Assembly: GCF_030406775.1 (NCBI RefSeq) | Contig: NZ_CP129119.1 | Coordinates: 2,635,501-2,699,500 of the forward strand | Origin: Sporosarcina trichiuri | GTDB taxonomy: Bacteria; Bacillota; Bacilli; Bacillales_A; Planococcaceae | DNA: 64,000 bases | Direction: 5' to 3' | Part shown: positions 44,369 through 53,005 of the stretch, piece by piece | Layout of the letters: each line of letters starts with the position of its first letter | Numbering within the stretch: the stretch's first letter is position 1 | Translations under genes and position numbers: made by a program | The notes under the pieces: generated by a model | What the model was told of the DNA's origin: nothing | The model's input: the letters and a program-made list of their open reading frames with translations, nothing else | Database searches by the model: none

Positions 44369-45277
44369 ATGGAACAGCAACTGAACATTTCACTGCTCGG
44401 CATGCCGCTTGATTACGGTCAGAGCCGAAGAGGCGTGGATATGGGGCCGAGTGCCATCCGCTATGCAGGTGCCCAACAGCGATTGGAAGCGATCGGGCAT
44501 GATGTGACAGACACAGGAGACGTCAATGTCCCAGTCGGCGAACGCGTCGGACAGGAGACGAGCGGTCTGAAGAATCTGGAGGAAGTCACGGCTGCCTGTA
44601 CTGAACTGGCGGAACGGGTGGCGGCGATCGTGTCGTCAAAGCGGTTCCCGCTCGTGTTCGGAGGCGACCACAGCATGGCGATCGGTACGCTTGCCGGTCT
44701 GGCCGATCACTATAGCAATCTAGGTGTCATCTGGTATGACGCCCATGCGGACATCAACACAAGTGAGACATCGCCATCCGGCAACATCCACGGCATGCCG
44801 CTCGCGGCAAGTCTCGGGATCGGTCACGAGCGTCTCGTCAACCTGTACCAAGACGGTCAGAAGATAAAGCCTGAAAACGTCGTCATCATCGGTGCACGGT
44901 CGGTGGATCCGGGGGAACGGGCGCTCATCAAAGAACTGGGCATCAAAGTCTTCACGATGCATGAAATCGATCGGGATGGGATGACAGCGATCATGAACGA
45001 AGCGATCGACTACTTGAAATCCCGCAGCGTTGACGGACTGCATCTGTCATTGGATCTCGACGGCCTGGACCCACTGTACACACCGGGTGTCGGAACGCCG
45101 GTGCCGGGCGGTATCAGCTACCGTGAAAGTCATCTGGCGATGGAGATGCTTCAGGACTCGGGCCTGCTGACGTCAGCGGAATTCGTGGAAGTGAACCCGA
45201 TCCTGGATGACAAAAATGCGACAGCGGACGTGGCCGTCGGACTCATCGGCTCACTGTTCGGTGAAAAGCTTCTATAA
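44369..45277 (+). CDS. rocF: Arginase
   Basis: A 302-residue binuclear manganese ureohydrolase that cleaves arginine to ornithine and urea. The metal motifs GGDHSMAIG, DAHADINT and SLDLDGLDP are intact. It has its own promoter and terminator and sits upstream of sigW, an arrangement seen in other Bacillales. There is no rocD or rocE beside it. Confidence 0.93.
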   Translation: MEQQLNISLLGMPLDYGQSRRGVDMGPSAIRYAGAQQRLEAIGHDVTDTGDVNVPVGERVGQETSGLKNLEEVTAACTELAERVAAIVSSKRFPLVFGGDHSMAIGTLAGLADHYSNLGVIWYDAHADINTSETSPSGNIHGMPLAASLGIGHERLVNLYQDGQKIKPENVVIIGARSVDPGERALIKELGIKVFTMHEIDRDGMTAIMNEAIDYLKSRSVDGLHLSLDLDGLDPLYTPGVGTPVPGGISYRESHLAMEMLQDSGLLTSAEFVEVNPILDDKNATADVAVGLIGSLFGEKLL

Positions 45278-45305
45278 GCAGGCTAGACGGATCCTTATAA
45301 ATACA

Positions 45306-45354
45306 GGCTGCCCGGCGTCACAAAAATGTGACGTCAGCGGGCAGCCTTTTTTCT
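45306..45354 (+). terminator. Terminator after rocF
   Basis: GGCTGCCCG pairs with CGGGCAGCC, enclosing an inner GTCAC/GTGAC hairpin, followed by six T residues. Confidence 0.9.
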
Positions 45355-45422
45355 ATTTCAACGAGCTTTAGAAATAACAGAGAAATCCAGCAGGAAATTT
45401 GGTAAACTAAATTCAACATGAA

Positions 45423-45449
45423 TGAAACCTGTTGACCCCTTCGCCCGTA
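45423..45449 (+). promoter_or_regulatory. Sigma-W autoregulatory promoter
   Basis: TGAAAC (45423-45428), 17-nt spacer and CGTA (45446-45449), matching the ECF sigma-W consensus, 42 nt before the sigW start. Confidence 0.85.
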
Positions 45450-45490
45450 TAGGAAGGGACAGCCGCAGAAGAAGCGGAGGATGAGAGTCG

Positions 45491-46054
45491 TTGGATGAAT
45501 TGATCAATAAACGGATAAATGAAGTGCTGAAAGGAAACCAGGATGCCTTTGAAGAAATAGTACTGCTGTTCCAGCACCGTCTGTACCACGTCTGCTACCG
45601 GATGCTCGGCAGCCGGGAAGAGGCACAGGACATCGCGCAGGAAGCGTTCGTCCGCGCGTACTCCAATTTGCATACGTTCGACCAAAAACGGAAATTCTCC
45701 ACATGGATTTTCCGGATTGCGACCAATCTCTGCATTGACCGCATCCGGAAGAAGAAACCGGATTATTCACTGGATGCGCAGGTCCCGGGAACGGAAGGGC
45801 TGGATATGTACTCCCAGATTGCGGCATCCGAGGAGCTTCCCGATGAGGAAGTGGAACGGATGGAAACCCAGGAGCGGGTCCAGTATGAAATCGGCCGGCT
45901 GCCGGAAAAATACCGGTCCGTCATCACGCTCCGCTATATGGAGGAACTGCCGCTTCAGGAGATTGCGGACATACTGGATATCCCGCTCGGCACCGTAAAA
46001 ACACGCGTGCACCGAGGACGGGAAGCTTTACGAAAACAGATGGGTACAATGTAG
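45491..46054 (+). CDS. sigW: ECF RNA polymerase sigma factor SigW
   Basis: A 187-residue ECF sigma factor. Region 2 contains YRMLGSREEAQDIAQEAFVR and FSTWIFRIATNL; region 4 ends GTVKTRVHRGREALRKQ. The B. subtilis hallmark IRKKKPDYSLDAQVPGTEGL is nearly identical. SigW controls the response to envelope stress and antimicrobial peptides. It starts at TTG 45491 after GGAGG. rsiW follows after 11 nt. Confidence 0.95.
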   Translation: MDELINKRINEVLKGNQDAFEEIVLLFQHRLYHVCYRMLGSREEAQDIAQEAFVRAYSNLHTFDQKRKFSTWIFRIATNLCIDRIRKKKPDYSLDAQVPGTEGLDMYSQIAASEELPDEEVERMETQERVQYEIGRLPEKYRSVITLRYMEELPLQEIADILDIPLGTVKTRVHRGREALRKQMGTM

Positions 46055-46065
46055 GAGGGGTAAGG

Positions 46066-46704
46066 ATGACTAAATGTCCAATAGAAGTTGTCCAGTACAT
46101 GCACGAGTACCTGGATGGAGAGATTGCACCTGAGCATGAACGAGAACTGCATGAACATCTGGAAGACTGCGAAGAATGCAGCCGGCTTTTCGATGAACTG
46201 AGCGGCACTGCAGCTTTTCTCGGGCTGGCTGAGCCGATCAAGGCACCAGCAGGGTTTGCCGAAGGGGTTATGGCCCGCCTGCCGGAGACCACAGCTAAGA
46301 AGAGGTCCGCTGCCAGCCGCTGGCTCCGCAAGCATCCGATGCTCTCGGCTGCCGCACTGTTCCTGATCCTGATGAGTGCAGCCCTCTTCTCCAGTTATAA
46401 TACAAGTGAGCAGCTAGTCGTCACTATGCAGCCGAATCTTGTCATTGAGGGCGACACTGTCGTCGTACCGGCAGGAGAGGTTGTCAAAGGGGATGTGGTC
46501 GTCAAGAACGGCGACCTGCGGATCGAAGGGGAAGTCGACGGGAATGTCACCGTTATCCGCGGAGAGAAGTATATGGCATCGACAGCAGTCGTGACTGGCA
46601 ATATTGAGGAAATCGATAAGCTGTTCGACTGGCTCTGGTACAAAATCAAAACCGCATTCAAAGGGCTTGTTCCTGAGGAGACGGAACAACCGGATTCAGA
46701 CTGA
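46066..46704 (+). CDS. rsiW: Anti-sigma-W factor RsiW
   Basis: A 212-residue single-pass protein. The cytoplasmic zinc-binding anti-sigma domain has the H-x3-C-x2-C pattern (HEHLEDCEECSRL, residues about 28-40); one transmembrane helix lies at about residues 90-108; the rest is extracytoplasmic, with a beta-rich repeat region (VVKGDVVVKNGDLRIEGEVD). It should sequester SigW until cleaved by site-1 and site-2 proteases. Confidence 0.92.
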   Translation: MTKCPIEVVQYMHEYLDGEIAPEHERELHEHLEDCEECSRLFDELSGTAAFLGLAEPIKAPAGFAEGVMARLPETTAKKRSAASRWLRKHPMLSAAALFLILMSAALFSSYNTSEQLVVTMQPNLVIEGDTVVVPAGEVVKGDVVVKNGDLRIEGEVDGNVTVIRGEKYMASTAVVTGNIEEIDKLFDWLWYKIKTAFKGLVPEETEQPDSD

Positions 46705-46734
46705 CCGACGGGCATGGGCCTGTCGGTTTTTTCG
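46704..46734 (+). terminator. Terminator after rsiW
   Basis: ACCGACGGGC pairs with GGCCTGTCGGT around a short loop, followed by a T run. Confidence 0.8.
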
Positions 46735-46786
46735 CGGAACTTACATTGGGACTGCACCGTCTGAATACAATACCGCAAGAGCTGTA

Positions 46787-46795
46787 TGGTATACT
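46787..46795 (+). promoter_or_regulatory. Extended -10 promoter candidate for cdaA
   Basis: TG-G-TATACT, 42 nt before the cdaA ATG; no clear -35. Confidence 0.5.
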
Positions 46796-46837
46796 GAACA
46801 TACATTGGAAATTTGTCTGTAAAGGTAGGGGAAGCGC

Positions 46838-47677
46838 ATGCCGGATTGGGGAATGATCACAGATATGAACGCAGTGGAAGTATTGAAATCCATTTTGGAT
46901 GTGCTTCTCGTCTGGTTTGTGGTTTATAAGCTCATCACAATCATCAAAGGAACGAAAGCGGTCCAGCTCCTGAAAGGGATCTTCGTCATCCTGATCGTCA
47001 GGATCCTGACCGATCTCCTCGGTCTCGATACGCTGAAGTGGATGGTCGAACAGGTGCTGACATGGGGATTCCTCGCAATCATCATCATCTTCCAGCCGGA
47101 ACTCCGGCGCGCGCTCGAACAGCTGGGACGCGGCCGTCTGTTTGCGCGCACGCAGATGCAGGAGGAAGAGGAACGCGACCGTCTGATCGATGCGTTCACC
47201 AAGTCGGTCAGCTACATGGCGAAACGCCGGATCGGAGCGCTGATCTCCGTTGAGAAGGAAACGGGTCTCAGTGAATATATCGAGACAGGCATATCGATGA
47301 ACTCGGATATTTCATCCGAGCTGATCATCAATATCTTCATTCCGAACACGCCTTTGCATGATGGCGCTGTCATCGTGCAGAAAAACAAGATAGCTGCTGC
47401 TGCCTGTTACCTGCCGTTGTCCGAAAGCCCGTTCATTTCAAAAGAACTCGGGACACGGCACCGGGCGGCACTTGGGATCAGCGAAGTGACGGATGCCTTC
47501 ACGATCGTCGTGTCGGAAGAGACGGGAGCCGTCAGCGTCACGATCGACGGGGAGATCAACCGGAATGTGACGATGGAGGAATTTGAACGGATCGTCCGTC
47601 TCGCGTGGTTCGGTGATACGGCGTCAGCACTCGGCGTCAACTCCATCTGGAAATGGGGGAAACGGAAAAATGGATAA
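46838..47677 (+). CDS. cdaA: Diadenylate cyclase CdaA (c-di-AMP synthase)
   Basis: A 279-residue membrane enzyme: three N-terminal helices (within residues 15-95), a short coiled region, and a DisA_N catalytic domain with LHDGAVIV (near residue 174) and GTRHRAALG (near residue 207). It makes c-di-AMP from two ATP. The first gene of cdaA-cdaR-glmM, with cdaR overlapping its end by 8 nt. Confidence 0.96.
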   Translation: MPDWGMITDMNAVEVLKSILDVLLVWFVVYKLITIIKGTKAVQLLKGIFVILIVRILTDLLGLDTLKWMVEQVLTWGFLAIIIIFQPELRRALEQLGRGRLFARTQMQEEEERDRLIDAFTKSVSYMAKRRIGALISVEKETGLSEYIETGISMNSDISSELIINIFIPNTPLHDGAVIVQKNKIAAAACYLPLSESPFISKELGTRHRAALGISEVTDAFTIVVSEETGAVSVTIDGEINRNVTMEEFERIVRLAWFGDTASALGVNSIWKWGKRKNG

Positions 47678-49043
47678 ATTCATGGACAGTCCCTGGTTTT
47701 TACGGCTTACGGCACTCGCCCTGGCGCTCTTCCTGTTTTTTTCCGTCCGTGCCGAGATGGAGAGCTCTTCGCTTGCGAGCACAGGGGATTCGGTGGACAT
47801 GATCCGCGACGTCCCTGTGGAAGTCTATTACGATAACGAAAACTATGTCGTCACCGGTGTGCCTGAAACAGTCAACATGACCATCAAAGGGCCGGCGAGT
47901 CTCGTGCAGTCCACGAAACTGATGAAGGACTTCGCACTGAAAGTCGACTTGCGGAGCATGACGCTGGGCAGCCACACGGTCCAGATCCAGCACGAAAACC
48001 TGTCGGATAAGCTGGAAGTACACTTGGAGCCCGCCACCATCAACGTCAATATTGAAGAGAAGATATCGAAGTCCTTCCGGGTGGACCCCGAATTGAATGA
48101 CAAAATGCTCGCGGAAGACTACACGCTGGTGAACATGGAAGTGGAACCGTCGACAATTGAAGTGACAGGTGCGAAAAGTGCGGTGGAAGCGATCAGCTTT
48201 GTCAAAGTATCCGTCACGGGGGAAGAGGAGATCAGCAAGTCGTTCGAGCAGGTCGGACGGGTCCGGGTCTTGGACAGGGATCTCAACAAACTGAATGTCA
48301 CGATCGAACCGGAGGAAGTGACCGTGAAGGTCGACGTGGAAGCGTATCATAAGGAAGTTCCTGTTGTTGTAAAACAGACCGGGGAGCCTAAGAAGGGAAT
48401 TACGGTCAACTCACTGACCTCCGACGAAAAGACGGTCAGCGTCTATGGACCCCGAAAAGCGGTTGATGCCGTCGAGCAGGTGACGGCGAGCGTGGACCTC
48501 AGCAAGATTTCAGGAAACGGCAAACAGACGGTCGGACTGGAAAAGCCGAAAGGGATCTCCAAGCTGTCGAAGGACAAAGTCGATATTACCATTGACGTCC
48601 AGGTGGATGGAGACGCCGCAGACACCGAGGACGAACCGGGGCAGGCCGATGAAGAGGCCGCTGCCGTTTCCAATCAGGAAGAAAACAGCTCGGATTTAGC
48701 TGCAGGCGAAGAACCTGCAGGAGCCGGTTCTGCTGCAGAGCAGGAAGCCGCCTCACAAAAAAAAACGAAAAAATTCACCAATATCCCTATTGGCATACAA
48801 GGATTGGATAAACAGTTCAGCGGTACCATCAGCAAGCCAGCAGACGGTGCAGCTGCCGTGACGCTGACAGGGGAAGAACAGGCAATCGCTGCCTTGGAGG
48901 AAACGGACATCAGCATCACAGCAGATGCCAGTTCCATAACAACAGCAGGTGAACACACTGCGGGGATTACGATACAGGTCCCTCCGGGTATACAGGTTGA
49001 GGTCGGTTTCAAAGAAGTCACCATACGGATTGAGCAAGTATAA
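47670..49043 (+). CDS. cdaR: CdaA regulator CdaR (YbbR)
   Basis: A 457-residue protein with an N-terminal membrane helix (MDKFMDSPWFLRLTALALAL onward) and four YbbR domains outside the cell. A low-complexity Glu/Ala/Ser-rich linker (about residues 313-366) separates the third and fourth domains. CdaR modulates CdaA. The start ATG 47670 is the family start; an upstream frame from 47583 is inside cdaA. Confidence 0.93.
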   Translation: MDKFMDSPWFLRLTALALALFLFFSVRAEMESSSLASTGDSVDMIRDVPVEVYYDNENYVVTGVPETVNMTIKGPASLVQSTKLMKDFALKVDLRSMTLGSHTVQIQHENLSDKLEVHLEPATINVNIEEKISKSFRVDPELNDKMLAEDYTLVNMEVEPSTIEVTGAKSAVEAISFVKVSVTGEEEISKSFEQVGRVRVLDRDLNKLNVTIEPEEVTVKVDVEAYHKEVPVVVKQTGEPKKGITVNSLTSDEKTVSVYGPRKAVDAVEQVTASVDLSKISGNGKQTVGLEKPKGISKLSKDKVDITIDVQVDGDAADTEDEPGQADEEAAAVSNQEENSSDLAAGEEPAGAGSAAEQEAASQKKTKKFTNIPIGIQGLDKQFSGTISKPADGAAAVTLTGEEQAIAALEETDISITADASSITTAGEHTAGITIQVPPGIQVEVGFKEVTIRIEQV

Positions 49044-49082
49044 TAGAACGAACAAAGGATAGGATCGAAAGGGAGAATGAAA

Positions 49083-50432
49083 ATGACTAAGTATTTTGGT
49101 ACGGACGGTGTACGAGGCGTCGCGAACAAGGAATTGACACCTGAACTTGCTTTCAGACTGGGGCGGTTCGGCGGATACGTCCTGACACAGCATTCTTCGG
49201 ACGGAGCCCGTGTGCTCGTCGGAAAAGACACCCGTATTTCCGGACAGATGCTCGAAAGCGCGCTTACCGCAGGTCTGCTGTCAACAGGCGTCGAAGTGAT
49301 GACCCTTGGCGTTATCAGCACACCGGGTGTCGCGTATCTGACAAGAGCCATGAATGCGCAGGCCGGCGTCATGATTTCCGCGTCCCACAACCCTGTTGAA
49401 GATAACGGCATCAAGTTCTTCGGTTCAGACGGCTTCAAACTGTCCGATCAGCTGGAATCTGAAATCGAAGAGCTGCTGAATGCCGAAGAGGATACACTGC
49501 CGCGTCCGGTTGGCGGAGAAGTCGGAACAATCACGGAATACTTTGAAGGCTGCCAGAAATACATCCAATACTTGAAGCAGACGATTGACGGTGATTTCGA
49601 AGATATGCATATCGCTCTTGACTGTGCACACGGTGCGACATCGACGATCGCCACGCATGTCTTTGCTGATCTGGAAGCAGATCTCACGACGATGGGGACT
49701 TCCCCGAATGGTCTCAACATTAATGATGAAGTCGGCTCAACACATCCTGAGCAGCTCGCCAGACTGGTCGTGGAAAAAGGGGCGCAGATCGGCCTTGCAT
49801 TCGACGGTGACGGGGACCGGGTCATCGCAATCGATGAGACCGGGGAAATTGTCGACGGTGACCAGATCATGTATGTGATCGGCAGCTACCTCCGTTCGAA
49901 AGGTGCACTGAATTCAGACACGATCGTCTCGACCGTGATGAGCAACCTCGGCTTCTACAAAGCACTCGAAGACAACGGCATGCACAGCGCCCAGACGGCT
50001 GTCGGCGACCGTTATGTCGTGGAAGAGATGCGGAAGAACAACTACAATTTCGGCGGCGAACAGTCCGGCCATATTGTCCTGCTGGACTACAACACGACCG
50101 GAGACGGCCTGATCACAGGACTGCAGCTCGTCAGCATCATGAAACGGACCGGCAAGAAACTGTCCGAATTGACGAAAGGGATGACCATCTTCCCTCAGAA
50201 ACTCGTCAACGTCCGTGTCACCGATAAACACCGCGTGACGGACAATGCAAAAGTCGCTGCGATCATCACGGAAGTTGAACGGGAAATGTCCGGCGAGGGA
50301 CGCGTGCTCGTCCGTCCGTCCGGAACGGAGCCGCTCGTCCGGGTCATGGTGGAAGCGCCGACAGAAGATGCATGCGAGAGCTACAGCAACCGGATCGTCA
50401 ATGTCGTGAAGCAGGAAATGGGTACGGAGTAA
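49083..50432 (+). CDS. glmM: Phosphoglucosamine mutase
   Basis: A 449-residue enzyme converting glucosamine-6-P to glucosamine-1-P for UDP-GlcNAc synthesis. The phosphoserine loop [17 protein letters not shown] (serine near residue 100), metal loop DGDGDR and C-terminal [12 protein letters not shown] are present. ATG 49083 is 7 nt from AAAGGGAG; ATG 49077 is too close. GlmM also binds and inhibits CdaA in other Firmicutes. glmS, its usual downstream neighbour, is absent. Confidence 0.96.
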   Translation: MTKYFGTDGVRGVANKELTPELAFRLGRFGGYVLTQHSSDGARVLVGKDTRISGQMLESALTAGLLSTGVEVMTLGVISTPGVAYLTRAMNAQAGVMISASHNPVEDNGIKFFGSDGFKLSDQLESEIEELLNAEEDTLPRPVGGEVGTITEYFEGCQKYIQYLKQTIDGDFEDMHIALDCAHGATSTIATHVFADLEADLTTMGTSPNGLNINDEVGSTHPEQLARLVVEKGAQIGLAFDGDGDRVIAIDETGEIVDGDQIMYVIGSYLRSKGALNSDTIVSTVMSNLGFYKALEDNGMHSAQTAVGDRYVVEEMRKNNYNFGGEQSGHIVLLDYNTTGDGLITGLQLVSIMKRTGKKLSELTKGMTIFPQKLVNVRVTDKHRVTDNAKVAAIITEVEREMSGEGRVLVRPSGTEPLVRVMVEAPTEDACESYSNRIVNVVKQEMGTE

Positions 50433-50447
50433 TACAGCAAGGCTTGA

Positions 50448-50487
50448 ACTGAAGTCCGGGGGAATCATACAGGACTTCAGTTTTCTT
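50448..50487 (+). terminator. Terminator after glmM
   Basis: AACTGAAGTCC pairs with GGACTTCAGTT around a 13-nt loop and is followed by TTCTTCT. No glmS ribozyme or gene follows. Confidence 0.85.
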
Positions 50488-50537
50488 CTATACAGACAGA
50501 GTCGTCCAGGTGCTTGTCGGGGATGGGGGGTGTTTGC

Positions 50538-52139
50538 ATGGACTATGGGAAGTATCAAAAACTGCTAACTGAAAAAATAGAGACGGCCTTCACGAAATGG
50601 AGTGTGCAAAAAACAGTCAGCGAATCTGAATTGTATGCATTCCTGCACACATTGAAAGGTACATCAGGAACGATCGGTCTGACGGATCTGGCGGAGTTCT
50701 GCAGCGCGCACCTGGAGATCCTGTCAAAAGATGATGACGCGAGCATACCCGTGTCCTCTCTGAAAAACTTCAAGAAGAATATCAGGCTGCTGGCAGCGGG
50801 CAATGAAAAAAAGGACCGGGGCAGTCTGATACCGGCAGTCTATTCCGAACGGTTCGACCGCAATACATTCGTCCTGGTGATCGACGATGATCTGGAGTTC
50901 GTCTCGTTTGTCAAAGACCTGCTCGAACAGCTGGGCGCCCAGGTCCTGGTGGCCATGAACGGTATGCGCGGTATTCAGCAATTTTACGACATGAAACCGA
51001 ATATGCTTATGATTGATATGCAGCTGCCTGATATGACAGGTACCGAGCTATTCGGAAAAATCCGCGATACAGCGAACGACCGGCATGTCATCTCGATGCT
51101 CATGAGCAGTGAGCAGACAAATAAGATCATGATAGAAGCATACAGATCCGGAATGATGGATTTCATCCAGAAGCCGCTCGATCTGACACTGTTCCTGCCA
51201 TACTTGTTCAACCGGGATATGCTGCGGAAAAAAATCAGTCAGTCCATCACGACGGACGGCCTGACTGGCGCAGGGAACCGGAAGCGGCTGACGGAGATGC
51301 TGGACCATGCACTCCGCGTACATGAACGGACAGGGGATCCATTTTCCGTCGTCATGGTGGATCTCGATCACTTCAAGCACGTCAATGATACATACGGCCA
51401 TCATACGGGGGATGAGGTGCTCCGGCGGTTCAGCGATATCGCGAAAACGGAAAAGCGGGAGACCGACAGCATCTTCCGGTTTGGCGGTGAGGAATTCGTC
51501 ATCCTGGTCAACGGTCACAAAGGCGAAGCTTACACCTTCGCGGAGCGGCTGCATACGGCGTTCAACGAACAGGAATTCGAAGCAGCGGGCGGCTCCTTCT
51601 CGGTGACGTTCTCTGCGGGCATCGCCGAATATACACACGAGCTCGAGACCCTTCTGATTGAAGCGGACCAGGCACTGTATGAAGCGAAGCGGTCGGGCCG
51701 CAACCGGACGGCTGTTTATGAAAGCGGAACGGCACAAGTGAAACGGAAACTGCAGGTCATCATTATCGATGATGACTTGCTGATCCGTACCATGCTGGAA
51801 GAGCAGCTGGCCCAGTGGCGTCTGCCGGACATCGAGCTGTCGGTACGCCTGTTCGAAGACGGCGTCACCTTCCTTAGGACGGATTGGTATGATGAAGATA
51901 CGAATTTCATCATCCTGCTGGATGGTGTCATGCCGGGAATGGATGGACTGGAGGTGCTCGAGCAGCTCAAGAAACGCTCGGAGCTGAACAACGTCCTTGT
52001 CTCGATGATGACAGCGAGGGCCAGCGAAGAAGACATAAAGGAAGCCCTTGCACTCGGCGCAGACGATTACTTGACGAAGCCATTCCGGAATAAAGATATG
52101 CTGGCGCGTATCCAGAATTTGGCGTCCCGGATGTTTTAA
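50538..52139 (+). CDS. HPt-REC-GGDEF-REC diguanylate cyclase
   Basis: A 533-residue soluble signalling protein. An N-terminal HPt domain (residues 1-90) carries the phospho-histidine in LHTLKGTSGT (His 37). A first receiver (about 112-225) has VIDDDLEF and MIDMQLPD. A GGDEF domain (about 240-400) has GGEEF and an I-site RETD five residues before it, so it should be an active, product-inhibited diguanylate cyclase. A second receiver (about 405-533) has IIDDDLL, LLDGVMPG and KPF. ATG 50538 is behind GGGGGGTG; an upstream in-frame ATG at 50514 is less likely. It is 21 nt from the lone receiver gene. Confidence 0.92.
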   Translation: MDYGKYQKLLTEKIETAFTKWSVQKTVSESELYAFLHTLKGTSGTIGLTDLAEFCSAHLEILSKDDDASIPVSSLKNFKKNIRLLAAGNEKKDRGSLIPAVYSERFDRNTFVLVIDDDLEFVSFVKDLLEQLGAQVLVAMNGMRGIQQFYDMKPNMLMIDMQLPDMTGTELFGKIRDTANDRHVISMLMSSEQTNKIMIEAYRSGMMDFIQKPLDLTLFLPYLFNRDMLRKKISQSITTDGLTGAGNRKRLTEMLDHALRVHERTGDPFSVVMVDLDHFKHVNDTYGHHTGDEVLRRFSDIAKTEKRETDSIFRFGGEEFVILVNGHKGEAYTFAERLHTAFNEQEFEAAGGSFSVTFSAGIAEYTHELETLLIEADQALYEAKRSGRNRTAVYESGTAQVKRKLQVIIIDDDLLIRTMLEEQLAQWRLPDIELSVRLFEDGVTFLRTDWYDEDTNFIILLDGVMPGMDGLEVLEQLKKRSELNNVLVSMMTARASEEDIKEALALGADDYLTKPFRNKDMLARIQNLASRMF

Positions 52140-52160
52140 CAGAAAGAGGAGGCAGGAAGA

Positions 52161-52535
52161 ATGAAAGAAAGCAAAAAGATTCTCGTAGTGGACGATGAAG
52201 AGATTCTGCGCATGCTGATCGCAGACACGCTTTCTTTCGAAGGATTCGAGGTCGAGGAAGCCGCGGACGGCCAGGAAGGGTTTGAGAAGGCATCAGCCGG
52301 CGGTTATGATGTGATCCTGCTCGACTATATGATGCCACGCCTGACAGGACCGGAAGTGCTCGAAAAACTGCGGCCGCTCGGACTCGGTATCCCGGTCATC
52401 ATGCTGACGGCCAAAGCCCAGCAATCGGACCGTGACCTTGCCGCGGAACTCGGCGCCGCTTATTTCATGCCAAAACCATTCAGCCCGGCCGAACTGGTGG
52501 CGCTCGTCCGCCAAGTGCTGCAAGTGGATGAATGA
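52161..52535 (+). CDS. Single-domain response regulator (CheY-like)
   Basis: A 124-residue receiver domain with the acidic pair (VVDDEE), phospho-acceptor (LLDYMMPR, residue about 53), switch threonine (LTAK) and lysine (PKPF). It has no output domain, so it probably shuttles phosphoryl groups between the HPt protein and the hybrid kinase on the opposite strand. AAAGAGGAGG lies upstream. Confidence 0.92.
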   Translation: MKESKKILVVDDEEILRMLIADTLSFEGFEVEEAADGQEGFEKASAGGYDVILLDYMMPRLTGPEVLEKLRPLGLGIPVIMLTAKAQQSDRDLAAELGAAYFMPKPFSPAELVALVRQVLQVDE

Positions 52536-52545
52536 TGACCCTGAG

Positions 52546-52582
52546 AATCCCACGCCCGCAACTGCGCGCGTGGGATTTTTTC
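52546..52582 (+). terminator. Terminator after the lone receiver gene
   Basis: AATCCCACGC (52546-52555) pairs with GCGTGGGATT (52568-52577) and is followed by TTTT. Confidence 0.9.
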
Positions 52583-52610
52583 ACTGGACCGTGCAGTGTG
52601 AGGAAAAGTG

Positions 52611-52742
52611 CTCATAAACAAAGCCATACCGCTCATAAAACGCAGGAAGTGATCATAAACGCAACGAACCGCTCATAAACTGGCCAAAGTGATCATAAAC
52701 GCAAAATTCCGCTCATAAACTGGTCCGCAGCGCTCATAACTT
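52611..52742. repeat. Short-repeat array, seven CTCATAAAC-type copies at 20-21 nt spacing
   Basis: A core close to GCTCATAAAC recurs with CTCA (or ATCA) at 52611, 52632, 52652, 52672, 52692, 52712 and 52733. Alternate copies begin GCTCAT and GATCAT. The rest of the 430-nt gap to the kinase 3' end (52743-52961) shows no gene. Confidence 0.85.
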
Positions 52743-52961
52743 CACAAATGGCTCCCCGCACGGCATCAATTTCGCGGCGCCCGCCCCGCTTCCGGCACCC
52801 CGCCGGGCCGCGCGAACAGCCAGCAAGTCAAAAGACCGGCTTGCCGGCTCCGCTGCGCTGCGCACTTTCTGTGGAGTGACGGCGGACACGGGGTCCCTCC
52901 GCATGCCGAGTGCACGATACCGGCAGCAGACCGCTCCAATCTCAAAGACATCATCCCAACC

Positions 52962-52991
52962 AAAAAGAGCAGCCGGATCCTGTCCGGCTGC
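52962..52991 (-). terminator. Minus-strand terminator of the hybrid kinase gene
   Basis: GCAGCCGGA (52969-52977) pairs with TCCGGCTGC (52983-52991); on the minus strand the stem is followed by CTCTTTTT. Confidence 0.85.
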
Positions 52992-53005
52992 CTTCTTCAT
53001 CCTCC

